Positions 10,934 through 23,451 of a stretch of DNA of 64,000 nucleotides are shown one piece after another. Source of the DNA: Costus lasius (lineage: Eukaryota; Streptophyta; Magnoliopsida; Zingiberales; Costaceae). The notes under the pieces were generated by a model. It did no database searches and was not told the origin of the DNA. It was given only the letters and a program-made list of their open reading frames with translations. Position 1 is the first letter of the stretch. Every line of letters starts with the position of its first letter. The position numbers and the translations under genes were made by a program. The stretch lies in contig CM050453.2 of NCBI GenBank assembly GCA_027563935.2, forward strand, positions 69,982,018 through 70,046,017. Direction: 5' to 3'.

Positions 10934-13900
10934 ATGAACTTCAATGTGCGATCCTCCCTACTGGAAAGGGAGAAGTTTGCTGGGCCGAACTTCTCTGACT
11001 GGTTTGGACACCTTAAGATCGTTCTTAAGGCAGAGAGGAAACTGTATGTCCTCGAGACGGCGATACCGCCGCAGCCCGCTCCGAACGCCGCAAGGGCGGT
11101 TCGGGAAGCCTATGAAAAGCACGTCAATGATAGCATTGATGTCGCTTGCCTGATGCCAGCATCTATGACGCCACCGCTGCAGCGTCAGCATGAGGATATG
11201 TCGGCTATAGAGATTATAGCGAACCTCAAGATGCTGTATGCTGCACAGGCGAGGACTGAACGCTATAATTTGACTAAGCTCTTCTTTCAGAGCAAACTGG
11301 CTGAAGGGAGCCCAGTGGGAGCTCACGTGCTCAAGATGATTGGGCACAAGGAGGCTCTAGAGAAACTGGGGCATACCATTAACCAGGAGCTTGCTGTGGA
11401 TATTATTCTGCAGTCTCTCCCGCCATCATTCGACGCGTTCATTATTAATTTTAATATGAACAAAATCGATTGTACTCCGGCAGAGCTGCTGAATATGCTC
11501 TTGACCACTGAGGAGACTCTGAAGGGTAAGCCTTCGACCTCTGTCTTGATGTTTCCTTCAAGGAACAAGAAGAAGGGGAAGAAGGGCAAGGCCCCGGTCA
11601 AGAATTACAGCAAGGCTCTGAAACAGAAGGTGAAGCGGTCCAAGGAATACAGGTGTTTCCACTGTGGCCAGCTGGGTCACTGGAAAAAGGACTGTAAAGC
11701 GCTCCAAGGAGATAAGAGGGGAAGCATCGCTTCTGGCTCAGGTATATTCGTGACTGAGGTCATGTTTTCTTCTTCTATATCATGGGTGTTGGACACTGCA
11801 TGTGGAGTTCACATTTGTTCAAATGTACAGGAACTCAAGAGAAGAAGACAGGTGGGACAGCATGAGGTGGACCTACGAGTTGGAAACGGGGCACGGGTTG
11901 CTGCTGTTGCTGTAGGAGACTATTTCATTTCTTTACCATCTGGACTTGTATTGGAACTAGACAATTGTTACTTTGTTCCCAGTATAACTAAAAATATTAT
12001 CTCCATTCCTGCTCTTGTCAGGAAGGGATTTTCCTTTGAATGCAATATTTCAAAGTGTATTTTGTCTTTTGATAATATTGTTTATGCAACTGGTTCAATT
12101 AACAATGGGTTATACATGTTGGACATGGAATGTTCGATACAGCAAATTGATATTAAGAAAGCCAAGTATGCTGATGACAGCACCTTGCTATGGCATAGTC
12201 GTTTAGGCCATATTAACGAGAAACGCATTAAGCGGTTGCATGATCATGGACTGCTGGGATCATTCTCCTATAAGGAGATTGATGCATGCAAAGCTTGTTT
12301 GATGGGTAAAATGACGAAGTCACCTTTTCCTCACAAAGGTCAAAGGGCTTCAGGTTTACTTGACCTTATACACAGTGATGTGTGTGGGCCATTTGGTAAA
12401 CATGCCAGAGGTGGCTATCAGTACTTCATTACCTTTACTGATGATTTCAGTAGATACGGGTATGTCTATCTGATGAGACATAAGAGTGAATCTTTTGACA
12501 AGTTCAAAGAGTTCAAGAATGAAGTACAGAATCAGCTAGGCCGAAATATCAAGGCACTTCGCTCAGATCGAGGTGGTGAATACCTAAGTCATACGTTTAC
12601 TGACTATCTGAAGGAGTGTGGGATCATCTCACAGCTCACTCCGCCAGGAACACCGCAATGAAATGGTGTGTCCGAGAGGAGAAATAGAACGCTACTTGAT
12701 ATGGTTCGTTCTATGATGAGTCAGGCTACTCTTCCATACTCCTTTTGGGGTTTTGCGCTGGAAACAGCTGCAAAGGTACTAAACCGAGTGCCATCCAAGG
12801 CAGTTTCAAAGACGCCATATGAGTTATGGTATGGGAAACAGCCGAGCTTGACATTTATCAGGATCTGGGGCTGCGAGGCTTATGTCAAAAAGCTCGCCTC
12901 TGGGAAACTAGAGAGCAGATCTGACAAATGTATCTTTGTCGGTTACCCTAAGGAAACTAAGGGTTATTATTTCTACGATCCCAAGGAGAACAAGGTTTTT
13001 GTTGCTCGGACGGCCATATTTCTTGAGAAGGAGTTTCTTCTGCAAGAGGCCAGTGGGAGAGAAATAAAGCTGGATGAGAATCCAGAAGAAGGACAAAGTG
13101 ACCAAGCACAGTTGGATGAGCCTGAGCCGGTAGAACAGGTTATTGGACAACCTGAGGCTCAGATATCACGGGAACCGCGAAGATCGGGTAGGATCCGTCG
13201 ACAGCCTGAGCGCTATGACGGAGTCTACATCATTGATAATGATGAACCCCTCACTTATGCGGATGCGGTCAGTGGACCGGAGTCAGCGAGATGGCTTGAG
13301 GCTATGCGCGCCGAGATGGACTCCATGTCAGATAACCAAGTTTGGGATTTGGTTGATCCGCCTTCGGGAGTTATCCCTATAGGCTGTAAATGGATCTTCA
13401 AGAAGAAGATTGACATGGATGGTAACGTGGTTACCTATAAAGGCAGGCTAGTTGCGAAAGGTTTCAAACAAATCTACGGGATAGATTATGATGAAACTTT
13501 CTCACCTGTAGCCATGTTTAAGTCTATTCGGATTCTTTTCGCGATAGCTGCATATTATGATTATGAGATTTGGCAGATGGATGTGAAAACAGCTTTCCTG
13601 AATGGAAATCTGGATGAGGATGTGTACATGACACAACCAGAGGGTTTCACTAATCCATCAGATCGTCATAAGATATGCAAGTTAAAGAAGTCCATTTATG
13701 GACTTAAACAAGCATCGAGAAGCTGGAATATTCGTTTTGATGAATCAGTCACTGAATTTGGTTTCATCAAGAACGAGGATGACCCGTGTGTATATAAGAG
13801 GTTTAGTGGGAGCGTGATTACTTTCCTAGTCCTCTACGTCGATGACATCTTGATCATTGGAAATGACATTCCTGAAATGCATGCTGTTAAAGCATGGCTG

Positions 13901-14818
13901 AGGAAGTGTTTCCAGATGAAAGATTTAGGAGAAGCAGCCTATGTGTTAGGTGTGAAGATCTACAGGGATAGATCTAAGAGGCTTCTCGGGCTGTGCCAGA
14001 GTACTTACATCGATAAGGTCCTGGAGAGATTTCATTTAGAGAATTCTAAACGTGGATATCTTCCAGTCAGACATGGTCTGAATCTTTCGAAGAGTCAGTG
14101 TCCACAAACACAGACTGAGAAAGATGAAATGGACAATACGCCTTATGCTTCGGCTATTGGTTCCATTATGTATGCGATGTTGTGTACTCGCCCAGACGTC
14201 GCTTACGGGTTAAGCGTAACCAGTCGTTACCAGAGTAATCCAGGTATGGCGCACTGGATTGCAGTCAAGAACATCTTAAAATATCTGCGGAGGACCAAAG
14301 ATATGTTCTTGATATATGGTGGTCAGGAAGAACTCAGTATTGAAGGATATACTGACGCTTCGTTCCAGTCGGACCAGGATGATTTCCGATCGCAATCAGG
14401 CTATGTTTTTAGCTTGAATGGAGGAGCAGTGGTGTGGAAAAGTTTCAAACAGTCAACTGTTGCTGATTCCACAACAGAAGCCGAGTATGTTGCAGCCTCG
14501 GAAGCATCCAAGGAGGCAGTCTGGATTCGTAAGTTCGTGAGAGAACTTGGTGTTGTTCCTTCGAGTGTCGATCCTTTGGTTATCTTCTGTGATAACACTG
14601 GAGCAATCGCACAAGCAAAGGAACCACGGTCGCACCAGAAGTCCAAGCACATACAGAGACGGTTTCATTTGATCAGGGAGATCATAGATCGTGGCGAGAT
14701 CAAAGTATGCAAGGTTCATACAGATGACAATCTGGCAGACCCGCTTACCAAGCCTCTGGCGCAGCAGAAGCATGAGAAGCACTGTAATAATATGGGTTTG
14801 AGATTTCTCAACCATTAG
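10934..14818 (+). pseudogene. Element B gag-pol polyprotein with one premature stop
   Basis: A 1294-codon copia polyprotein frame starting at ATG 10934 (MNFNVRSSLLEREKF). Domains by codon: gag about 1-235; CCHC zinc knuckle 241-254 (CFHCGQLGHWKKDC); protease around WVLDTACG 284-291, with Ala where retropepsins usually have Gly; HHCC integrase zinc motif (H421, H426, C452, C455); integrase DDE residues D482, D545 and E581; RT with YVDD 968-971; RNase H with D1141, E1184 and D1220. The only break seen is codon 576 (12659-12661), TGA where the other copies read TGG (Trp), five codons before catalytic E581. Translation would end before RT. The downstream frame is open to 14818. Gag-PR could still be made. 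Confidence 0.96.
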
Positions 14819-14827
14819 ATTAAGTGC

Positions 14828-14838
14828 AAGTGGGAGAT
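14828..14838 (+). other. Polypurine tract of element B
   Basis: AAGTGGGAGAT immediately before the 3' LTR. Confidence 0.92.
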
Positions 14839-16485
14839 TGTTGGGGTATGCCCTTAAGGCTAATGTTTGAGGCCTGTGGGAATGTATCTGTATCATGTAA
14901 TAAACTGTTATGTTTATAAAGGCATGGTTATTATTCGGTTGTTTACATTATCTGCTGCAATTTATGTTCTTCTGAATAATGTCTCAAAGCTGTTCAGCTG
15001 GGCTGACATGCTATTATGTCCTTAGTCGATGTATCTTGGTGAACATGAGACAGCCTTGATATGGTTAAGACTAATATGTGTTCTAATCTTATAGGATGCT
15101 TCGAGCATGGAATAAGATGTAGACTCATGGGTACATTGGATGTACTGGACAGACCCTACTAGGATGTTCAATTGTTTGTCACAATGTGAATGTTCCTTGA
15201 TTAAGACAAGTGGCACATTTCCTCTGACTTGAGATCACTTGTGTTTTCTAAATGATGATTGTCATTGTTTTGAGATGGTTCAATATCATTTGAAACATAA
15301 TGATTATAGACTATCTTGGATGGTGAGCTTGAGTCAGGTTAGAGCACTAGTGATAGACATAGGATTGCCGTCTCCTTGTTGAAGGAGTGTGATGTTCTAA
15401 AGGGGCCCCCTGGATGAGATGATTGAGAAAGTGTATGGCCATACCCAGGTGACAGTGTTCATCTGTTCTAATCATTCTCATCATATTGGAGTTACGAGCT
15501 TGACAGGCTTGTCCAATAAGAACATCCAGTGGTAAAGGAAATATGCATGCCTTGTGAATTGATTCACACTTGTGCTGTTTTTGGGTGTAGTCTTGGAAGA
15601 CTCTTTCCTTGATATCGGGAGACAGTGATGTGTTGCTAGATACCCCTCACTGATCGTGATAATGTGAATTGTCGTTACCGACGTTTTAAGGAAACCCTCA
15701 GGGTCGCACAATTGATGATATGGCTTACTTAAGTCAGATCGTGTGGACTGAATTGTTCAGGTTCAGTTTAAAGGGATTTAATCTCTGATTGTAAGTGAGA
15801 TCTAGTCTGATCATGTTTGATTGATTAGGGCTTGAGATCGGTAAGCTTCAATCGAGAGAATGGATGCTAGATCGGTCAGATCAGGAGCATCAAAGAGATG
15901 AACGGTTAGATCTGGAACCTTAGGGTTTTAATGTGATCTAGGCCATGTCGATTGGTTTATTTGGTTATTGAACCAAAATTAAATTGAACCAAAATGGTTC
16001 AAGACTAGGCGACAAGTTCACTTAGCGTGAACATGTTGGGCGGTGAGTGGTGCTTTTTTTAGCAACCATGACTCTCACGTTCGAAGAGAGAGGGTTCTCT
16101 ATTCTCGCCTCTTGAACGCATATTCCTCTCGTTCTTTTGGGTGACGGCGCCTTGGAGCTTGAGGAGAATTCGGCAAAGAGAAAAGATCTCCTTCCCTTTC
16201 CATTTCGATCAAAGACTTCTTTGGATCTTGCTAGCACAAGAATCGCAAAGAGGAGTAGGCGACATCAACTGTGTGCGTCACCTCTGGAGAAGATCTGCTT
16301 TGATCTTTGCTTCCTAGACGCCATCTTGAAATGGCTATGGTATGAGTTTTATCTCTTCTATGCAATCGAATTTTTATGGTTGATCATATCACATGAAGCC
16401 GATCCATGAAACCCTAATCCGCTGCCTAAATGTTTATAATGCGCCATGCTGGGTTTCGCCCCCCTCTAGAAAGGGGTTCCTTTCA
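14839..16485 (+). repeat. 3' LTR of element B
   Basis: 1647 bp. It differs from the 5' LTR at about six places by eye, for example two A/T or G/A changes near its start, one G/A in the AAGCTTCRATCGAG block, and short homopolymer differences. It is followed by the TSD TAGCC. Confidence 0.96.
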
Positions 16486-17968
16486 TAGCCACCTCTTGCA
16501 TGTTTACTAAATGGCCCACACACATCACTGTGTATAAGGTCAAGTAAACCTGAAGCCCTTTGACCTTTGTGAGGAAAAGGAGACTTCGTCATTTTACCCA
16601 ATAAACAAGCTTTGCATGTATCAATCTCCTCATAGGAGAATGATCCCAGCAGTCCATGATCATGCAACCGCTTAATGCGTTTCTTGTTAATATGGCCTAA
16701 ACGACTATGCCATAACAAGGTGCTGTCATCAGCATACTTGGCTTTCTTATTATCAATATTTTGTATAGAACATTCTATGTCCAACATGAATAACCCATTG
16801 TTAATTGATCCAGAAGCATAAACAATATTATCTAAAGAAAGAACACACTTTGAAATATTGCATTCAAAGGAAAAACCTTTCCTGACAAGAGCAGGAATGG
16901 AGATAATATTTTTAGTAATGCTTGGTACAAAGTAACAATTGTTTAGTTCTAATACAAGACCAGATGGTAATGAGATGTAATATTCTCCTACAGCAACAGC
17001 AGCAACCCGTGCCCCGTTTCCAACTCGTAGGTCCACCTCATGCTGTCCCACCTGTCTTCTTCTCTTGAGTTCCTGTACATTTGAACAAATGTGAACTCCA
17101 CATGCAGTGTCCAACACCCATGAAATAGAAGAAGAGGATATCATGACTTCAGTCACGAAAATACCTGAGCCAGAAGCGATGCTTCCCTTCTTGTCTCCTT
17201 GGAGCGCTTTACAGTCCTTTTTCCAGTGACCCAGCTGGCCACAGTGGAAACATCTGTATTCCTTCGACCGCTTAACCTTTTGTTTCAGAGCCTTGTTGTA
17301 ATTCTTGACATGGGCTTTGCCCTTCTTCCCCTTCTTCTTGTTCCTGGAAGGAAACATCAAGACAGAGGTTGAAGGCTTGCCCTTTAGAGTTTCCTCTGTA
17401 GTCAAGAGCATATTCAGCAACTCTGCCGGAGTACAGTCGATCTTGTTCATATTAAAATTAATAATGAACGGATCGAAGGAGGCCGGGAGAGACTGCAGAA
17501 TAATGTCTACAGCAAGCTCCTGATTGATGGTATGCCCCAGTTTCTCTAGAGCCTCTTTGTGCCCAATCATCTTGAGCACATGAGCTCCCACTGGACTCCC
17601 TTCAGCCAGTTTGCTCTGAAAGAAAAGCTTGGTCAAATTATAGCGCTCAGTCCTCGCCTGTGCAGCATATAGCATCTTGAGGTTTGCTATCATTTGCATA
17701 GCAGACATATCCTCATGCTGACGCTGCAGCGGTGGCGTCATAGACGCTAGCATCAGGCAAGCGACATCAATTCTATCATTGACATGCTTTTCATAGGCAT
17801 CGCGAACCGCCCTTGCGGTTTCGCAGCGGGTTGAGGCGGTACAGCCGTCTCGAGGACATACAGTTTCCTCTCAGCCTTAAGAACAATCTTAAGGTGTCCG
17901 TACCAGTCTGAGAAGTTTGGCCCAGCAAACTTCTCCCTTTCCAGTAGGGATCGCACATTGAAGCTCAT
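16486..17968 (-). pseudogene. Element A gag-protease-integrase zinc region, frameshifted
   Basis: This is the 5' coding half of A. Gag starts at ATG 17968 (MSFNVRSLLEREKF). The frame breaks near 17815, where a 1-nt loss (Gln-Pro-Ala-Ala-Lys in place of the usual Ala-Ala-Asn-Ala) ends it at 17753. The original frame then resumes and stays open through the CCHC knuckle, protease (WVLDTACG), HHCC motif and first integrase Asp (HSDVCGPF) until B's insertion at 16490. Codons apparent beyond that point belong to B's LTR. It pairs with 5060-7465 on the other side of B. Confidence 0.93.
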
Positions 17969-19785
17969 GGTGTTCGTTGCTGCAGGAATCTACAACAATG
18001 CAAGAACAGCAAGGTCAGTATCAATGTTAAGAATCAATTCAGGACTTAAGAATGATTCTTTTCTCACTATTTTTTCTGACTGAAAAATCCATTAAAACAG
18101 TCCGAAAGAGTAACACTCTTTTAGTGAGATGGGATCCAGATTTCATACTTGGTCTCCGCGTCCCGCTCAGGCGAGATAAGATGCACAGAGAGTACAAGCA
18201 CTAATTTCTGGTAGGCAGTCCCTGCCAATCGCCAACCCGTGCGATTCCCCTTCATCTGGGCGATCCAGCCGACTGTGCCAACTGAGTTGGTACAACACAG
18301 TCTCTGATCCCACAGATGGCTGCCTCCATATAGCTACCATATGCGCCACATATGTAGCCTACATGGTCAAGCTGACCCGACCTACTCCCTGGACCACCAC
18401 GTGCTATGCTGAGCAACGAGAAGCGATAAATCCCTTCTCTGTAACACGCAGGTGAAATCACACACCGTCTGAAGATAGATGGACGTGCCCACTGAGTGGG
18501 TACAACACGGCTCCAACGATAGTCAGAACAGTGAGGTTTCGCGTCAGAAGGCTTACGAGCTTGATATTTTAGCGTTGGATTTTAACGGTCTTTTATCTTC
18601 TTAACTATCATGCAAACCCTATGGTGATAGCAGAAGATAAACAAATCATGCACTTCTAATTATAAAAACGATAAGTAGAAAGCATGCTGATCTTATGTGG
18701 TAAAAGCCCATTAACCCTAAGTAAGACCTTAATTTTCACTTAAGTCTTCACTTGAGCTTTCTTCATGGGTCTTTTGCATCTCATCTGGCCCAACCCAGGG
18801 CCCAAGCGCCCACTGCAGCTCAGGTGCGCCCACCAGGTAAATGCGCCTGTGCTAGGGTCGAACCCTAGACCTCCCACCTGGTCAAGCCACTGCTGCATGC
18901 GCCAATGCCATGTGTGCTCTGTGCTCTTGTCTGATTAAAATTACAATTTAATCTATCTAGACAAGATTGACACGCAGGTCAATTACACAATAAATTAATT
19001 AAAATGTGATACGCAGATCACAATAATATTAATTTACAACTTTAATTCAGGCACGCAGGCCCCAGCACAGCACACATTAAAAAAAGGGCAACCCACATAA
19101 GATGAAATAAACAAGCACATGGTATCCAATCAACATGTGATCCACTAACAAAATAAAATTTTTCAAAATCCCTTTGGAATCAATTTTATTTGTCTTATGA
19201 GCCCTACTACCTTACAACGGTCCATTAATAGGGATCCACTCATCATATCTAGTCAGATCCACTGCCCTTGCATGCACCAAGTCCTAACTGACTTGAGTTG
19301 ACCTAATGGTCAACCATGCATGCGCCAAGGGCTGAACTGCCTTCATGAGTTCTGGCAAGCGGGTGTGACCCCGGGCCTAACTCATGTGTGTTCAATGGTT
19401 GTCTCAACCAGACCTCGCTACACGCCCTTGATGCAGTCGACCTATAGCCACCTCGTGCTTGCGCACAGGTGCTATCTGGTCAACCCATCTAGGCTGTCAG
19501 ATGGTCTGATCAGACTATTTGGATCTTATCTAGAGGATGACTTCAACCCTACTAACCCGTCTAAGGGTTTATAGCAGGCGTCACTTAGATCTAATGGTGA
19601 TGCGCGCAAGATATAATAAGGTTTGATAAAAACAACATCCAAGTGCCACCATACAACATACATGCGCAAACATAAACATGAACAAACTAGCATGTAGTAT
19701 TTCGGCATGTGATTAGATCTACTCTTAGCAAGCGCAAACAAGGATCACATATAAGCAATCAAATGAACATACATAAAACCGCATG
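17969..19785 (-). other. Untranslated leader of element A
   Basis: About 1.8 kb aligning along its length with B's leader, in reverse orientation. It contains the hairpin triad (18966-19061) and the hairpin pair, CCAAC-TGA-GTTGG at 18278-18290 and CCCAC-TGA-GTGGG at 18488-18500 as read on the + strand. Confidence 0.85.
18966..19061 (-). other. Triple hairpin array in A's leader
   Basis: Read on the + strand (reverse of the RNA): ATTGAC-ACGCAG-GTCAAT (18966-18983), TGTGAT-ACGCAG-ATCACA (19005-19022) and GGC-ACGCAG-GCC (19050-19061). In the third hairpin of the RNA, the A-T stem pair replaces the G-C pair seen in B. Confidence 0.8.
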
Positions 19786-19796
19786 CTCTGATACCA
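19786..19796 (-). other. Primer-binding site of element A
   Basis: CTCTGATACCA on the + strand, the reverse of TGGTATCAGAG (initiator tRNA-Met), two bases from the 5' LTR. Confidence 0.93.
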
Positions 19797-19798
19797 AT

Positions 19799-21483
19799 TG
19801 AAGAGTCCCCTTCAAGGGGGAGCGAAAACCCTAAAGTGGCGCAAGTAGATTCTAGGGGTTTCAACAACAAGATCGCATGTAGTTCATATGATTAACTTAT
19901 ATAAATGGAATAGATCTGAAAGGGATCATACCAACGCCATTAGATTGGATGGCGACTTGGAAGTAGAGAGTGATGCCGCTCTCCTCCAAAGAAGACGCAC
20001 ACAAGAAGATGTCGCCTACTTCCTTTGGTGTTCCTTGTGCTAGCAAGGGCCGAAGGTATCCTTGATCGCTTGAAGGAGATGAGATGGTTTCTTGGTCTCG
20101 TCGAGTGCACTCCTTGTCGTGAAGAACACCACACGAAAAGGAGAGGTCCCGTGGAAGAGGCGAGAGCGTGAGATGTTTTCAACGTCAAGGCGTTACCTCA
20201 AACGTGGAGGCGTTACTCTCAAATTTGGAAAAACCAACTTCCAAATATAGTAACCACTTAACTCTTCATGCGTTCACTCCAAGTGAACCGATCCTCACCT
20301 CTTCACCCTTGAACCATGCGCTCATTTGATGAGCCGGTTCAAATAGATTTGGTCCAAAAACCAAATTAGGCCAAGGGATGGTCTAGACCTTCTATGAACC
20401 AAATGGCTCAAGATCTAACCGTACATCTCCTGATGCTCTTGATCTCACGGATCTAGCATCTAATCTCTCGATCGAAGCTTACCGATCTCAAGCCCTAATC
20501 AATCAAACATGATCAGACCAGATCTCACTTACAATCAGAGTTTAAACTCCTTTAAACTGAACCAAAACAATTCAGTCCACACGATCTGACTTAAGTAAGC
20601 CATATCATCAAATTGTGCGACCCTGAGGGTTTCCTTTAAATGTCGATAACGATAACTTACGTTATCACGATCAGAGAGGGGTATCTAGCAACACATCACT
20701 GTCTCCCGATATAAAGGAAAGAGTCTTCCAAGACTACACCCAAACCACAGCACAAGTGTGAATCCACTTCACCAGGCATACATGTTTCCTTTGCCACTGG
20801 ATGTTCTTATTGGACAAGCGTGTCAAGCCTGTAGCTCCAATATGATGAGCATGATTAGATCAGATGAACATAGTCACCTGGGTATGGCCATACACTTTCT
20901 CAATCATCTCATTCAGGGGGGCCCCTTTAGAACATCACACTCCAATCAAGGAGACGGCAATCCTATATCTATCACTAGTGTCCTAACCTGACTCATGATC
21001 ATTATCCAAGATAGTCTATAACCATTATGTTTCAAATGATATTGAACTACCTCAAAACAATGACAATCATCATTTAGAAACACAAGTGATCTCAAGTCAG
21101 AGGACATGTGCCACTTGATGCATACAAGGATTATTCACATTGTGACAAGCAATTGAATATCCTAGTAGGGTCTGTCCAGTACATCCAATGTACCCATGAG
21201 TCTACATCTTATTCCATGCTCGAAGCATCCTATAAGATTAGAACACATATTAGTCTCCATCATATCAAGGCTGTCTCATGTTCACCAAGATATCTCGACT
21301 AAGGACATAGAGCATGTCAGCCTAGCTGAACAGCATTGAGACATTATTCAGAAGTACACTTATTGCAGCAGACAATGTAACAAACTGAATAACAACCATT
21401 GCCTTTATAAACATATGAGTTTATACATGATACTGAAAGAATCCCAAGGCCTCAAACATTAGCCTTAAGGGCATACCCCAACA
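19799..21483 (-). repeat. 5' LTR of element A
   Basis: 1685 bp. It matches the 3' LTR (3352-5039) except for about 17 differences by eye, including a small replacement near 20943 (TCCAATCAAGG for TCCTTAAACAAGG). It is followed by the TSD GGTCA. Confidence 0.95.
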
Positions 21484-21730
21484 GGTCACACCCGCTTGCC
21501 AGAACTCATGAGGGGCGTTCAGCCCTTAACGCATGCATTGTTGATCATGAGGTCGACTCAAGTCGGTTATGACTTGGTGCATGCAAGGGCAGTGGGTCTG
21601 ACTAGGTCTGATGAGTGGATCCCTATTAATGGACTGTTGTAAGGTAGTAGGGCACATAAGGAAAATAAAATGAAGCCAATGGGTTTTTTGAAAAAAATTT
21701 TATTTTCTTGATTGGATCACTTGATGTTTG
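21484..21730 (+). other. Element C leader, fragment 3
   Basis: C's leader resumes after A, aligning with B at about 9547-9797 (GTCGACTCAAGTCGGTTA, then GCATGCAAGGGCAGTGG). It ends in GTTTG, the left TSD of element E. There is no coding potential. Confidence 0.88.
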
Positions 21731-23431
21731 TGAAGAAACCCCTTTCGAGAGGGGGGCGAGAACCCTAAACATGCATAACCGAAACCTTTGCATGGCGGAA
21801 ATTAGGGATTCAAGAATCGCATGTATGATATATAATCAACTAGATGAAAGGTTGCTAAAATCAACAAAGGGTCATACCGATGCCATAGTTTAGATGATGC
21901 CTTGGAAGCAAAGACTCGATTGCTTCTTCTCCAAAGGAATCGCACACAAGAGGAAGAAGGCCTACACTTCGATCGCTCCTTGTGCTAGCAAGGCACCAAA
22001 GTGTCTTTGATCGCTTGTCGGGGTGATGAAAGACTTGCTCGGCTTTCTCCACTAGACTTCGGCGTGAGTTCTCTTCTCTACACCCGAGAGTCCGCGCGAG
22101 GAAGAAGTGAGACAACGATCCACACGAAGTGGAGACGTTCAGCCAAAACGTGGAGACGTTTTTACACTTGAAAAACCGACTTTCCAATTATAGAAAGTCT
22201 TTAATTCCAAAACGTTTTGCGTTGAACTATTCGAAACTCACTTATTCACATTGAACCAAGCGCTCAATCATGAGCCGGTTCAAGGTCTTTGGTTCAATGA
22301 CCAAACCGAATTAGCCCAAGCATTAAGTCAAGATCGAATTAAACCCTAAGGTCCTAGATCTGACCATTCATCTTCTGATGCTCCTGATCTGATCGATCTA
22401 GCATCAACACTCTCGATCGAAGCTTACCGATCTCAAGCCCTAATCAATCAAACATGATCAGACTAGATCTCACTTACAATCAGAGTTTAAATCCCTTTAA
22501 ACTGAACCGAAACAATTCAGTCCACACGATCTGACTTAAGTAAGCCATATCATCAAATTGTGCGACCCTGAGGGTTTCCTTTAAATGTCGGTAACGATAA
22601 CTTACGTTATCATGATCAGTGAGGGGTATCTAGCAACACATCACTGTCTCCCGATATAATGGAAAGAGTCTTCCAAGACTACACCCAAACCACAGCTCAA
22701 GAGTGAATCCATTTCACTAGGCATGCATGTGTCCTTTGCCACTGGATGTTCTTATTGGACAAGCGTGTCAAGCCTGTAACTCCAATATGATGAGCATGAT
22801 TAGATCAGATGAACACAGTCACCTGGGTATGGCCATACACTTTCTCAATCATCTCATCCAGGGGGGCCCCATTAGAACATCACACTCCTTAAACAAGGAG
22901 ACGGCAATCCTTTATCTATCACTAGTGCCCTAACCTGACTCAAGCTCACCATCCAAGATAGTTTATAATCATTATGTTTCAAATGATATTAAACCACCTC
23001 AAAACAATGACAATCATCATTTAGAAACATAAGTGATCTCAAGTCAAAGGACATGTGCCACTTGATGCAAACAAGGATTATTCACATTGTGACAAGCAAT
23101 TGAATATCCTAGTAGGGTCTGTCCAGTACATCCAATGTACCCATGAGTCTACATCTTATTCCATGCTCGAAGCATCCTATAAGATTAGAACACATATTAG
23201 TCTTAACCATATCAAGGCTATCTCATGTTCACCAAGATATTTCGACTAAGGACATATAGCATGTCAGCCTAGCTGAACAGCTTTGAGACATTATTCAGAA
23301 GTACACTTATTACAGCAGACAAGGCAACAAACTGAATAACAACCATTGCCTTTATAAACATAAAAGTTTATTACATGATACTGATACAATCCCAAGGCCT
23401 CAAACATTAGCCTTAAGGGCATACCCCAACA
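21731..23431 (-). repeat. 3' LTR of element E
   Basis: 1701 bp, from TGAAGAAACCCC to ATACCCCAACA on the + strand, adjoining the polypurine tract. Confidence 0.95.
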
Positions 23432-23442
23432 ATCTCCCACTT
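23432..23442 (-). other. Polypurine tract of element E
   Basis: AAGTGGGAGAT on the element strand, next to the 3' LTR. Confidence 0.9.
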
Positions 23443-23451
23443 GCACTTAAT

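Larger units (their letters stand above)
7466..16485 (+). mobile_element. Element B: complete, youngest family-1 copia retrotransposon
   Basis: 9020 bp, flanked by TAGCC at 7461-7465 and 16486-16490, inserted antisense into A's integrase region. Its LTRs are 1646 and 1647 bp and differ by eye at only about six positions, the fewest among the complete copies, as expected for the innermost insertion. All parts are present in order: LTR, initiator-Met primer site, about 1.8-kb leader, gag-pol frame, polypurine tract, LTR. I see one disabling lesion, a TGA in integrase at 12659-12661. Confidence 0.97.
3352..21483 (-). mobile_element. Element A: complete family-1 copia retrotransposon, minus strand, split by B
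   Basis: Flanked by GGTCA at 3347-3351 and 21484-21488. It has two LTRs (1688 and 1685 bp), polypurine tract, primer-binding site, leader, gag and pol. Without B (9020 bp plus one TSD) A is about 9.1 kb. Its LTRs differ at roughly 17 positions or short indels by eye, the most of the four complete elements. It is disabled by a gag frameshift and by B interrupting its integrase. Confidence 0.95.

Noticed and set aside
14816..14840. Envelope-like third frame as in sireviruses
   Set aside because: Only about 20 bp separate the end of RNase H from the 3' LTR in every family-1 copy, leaving no room for another gene.
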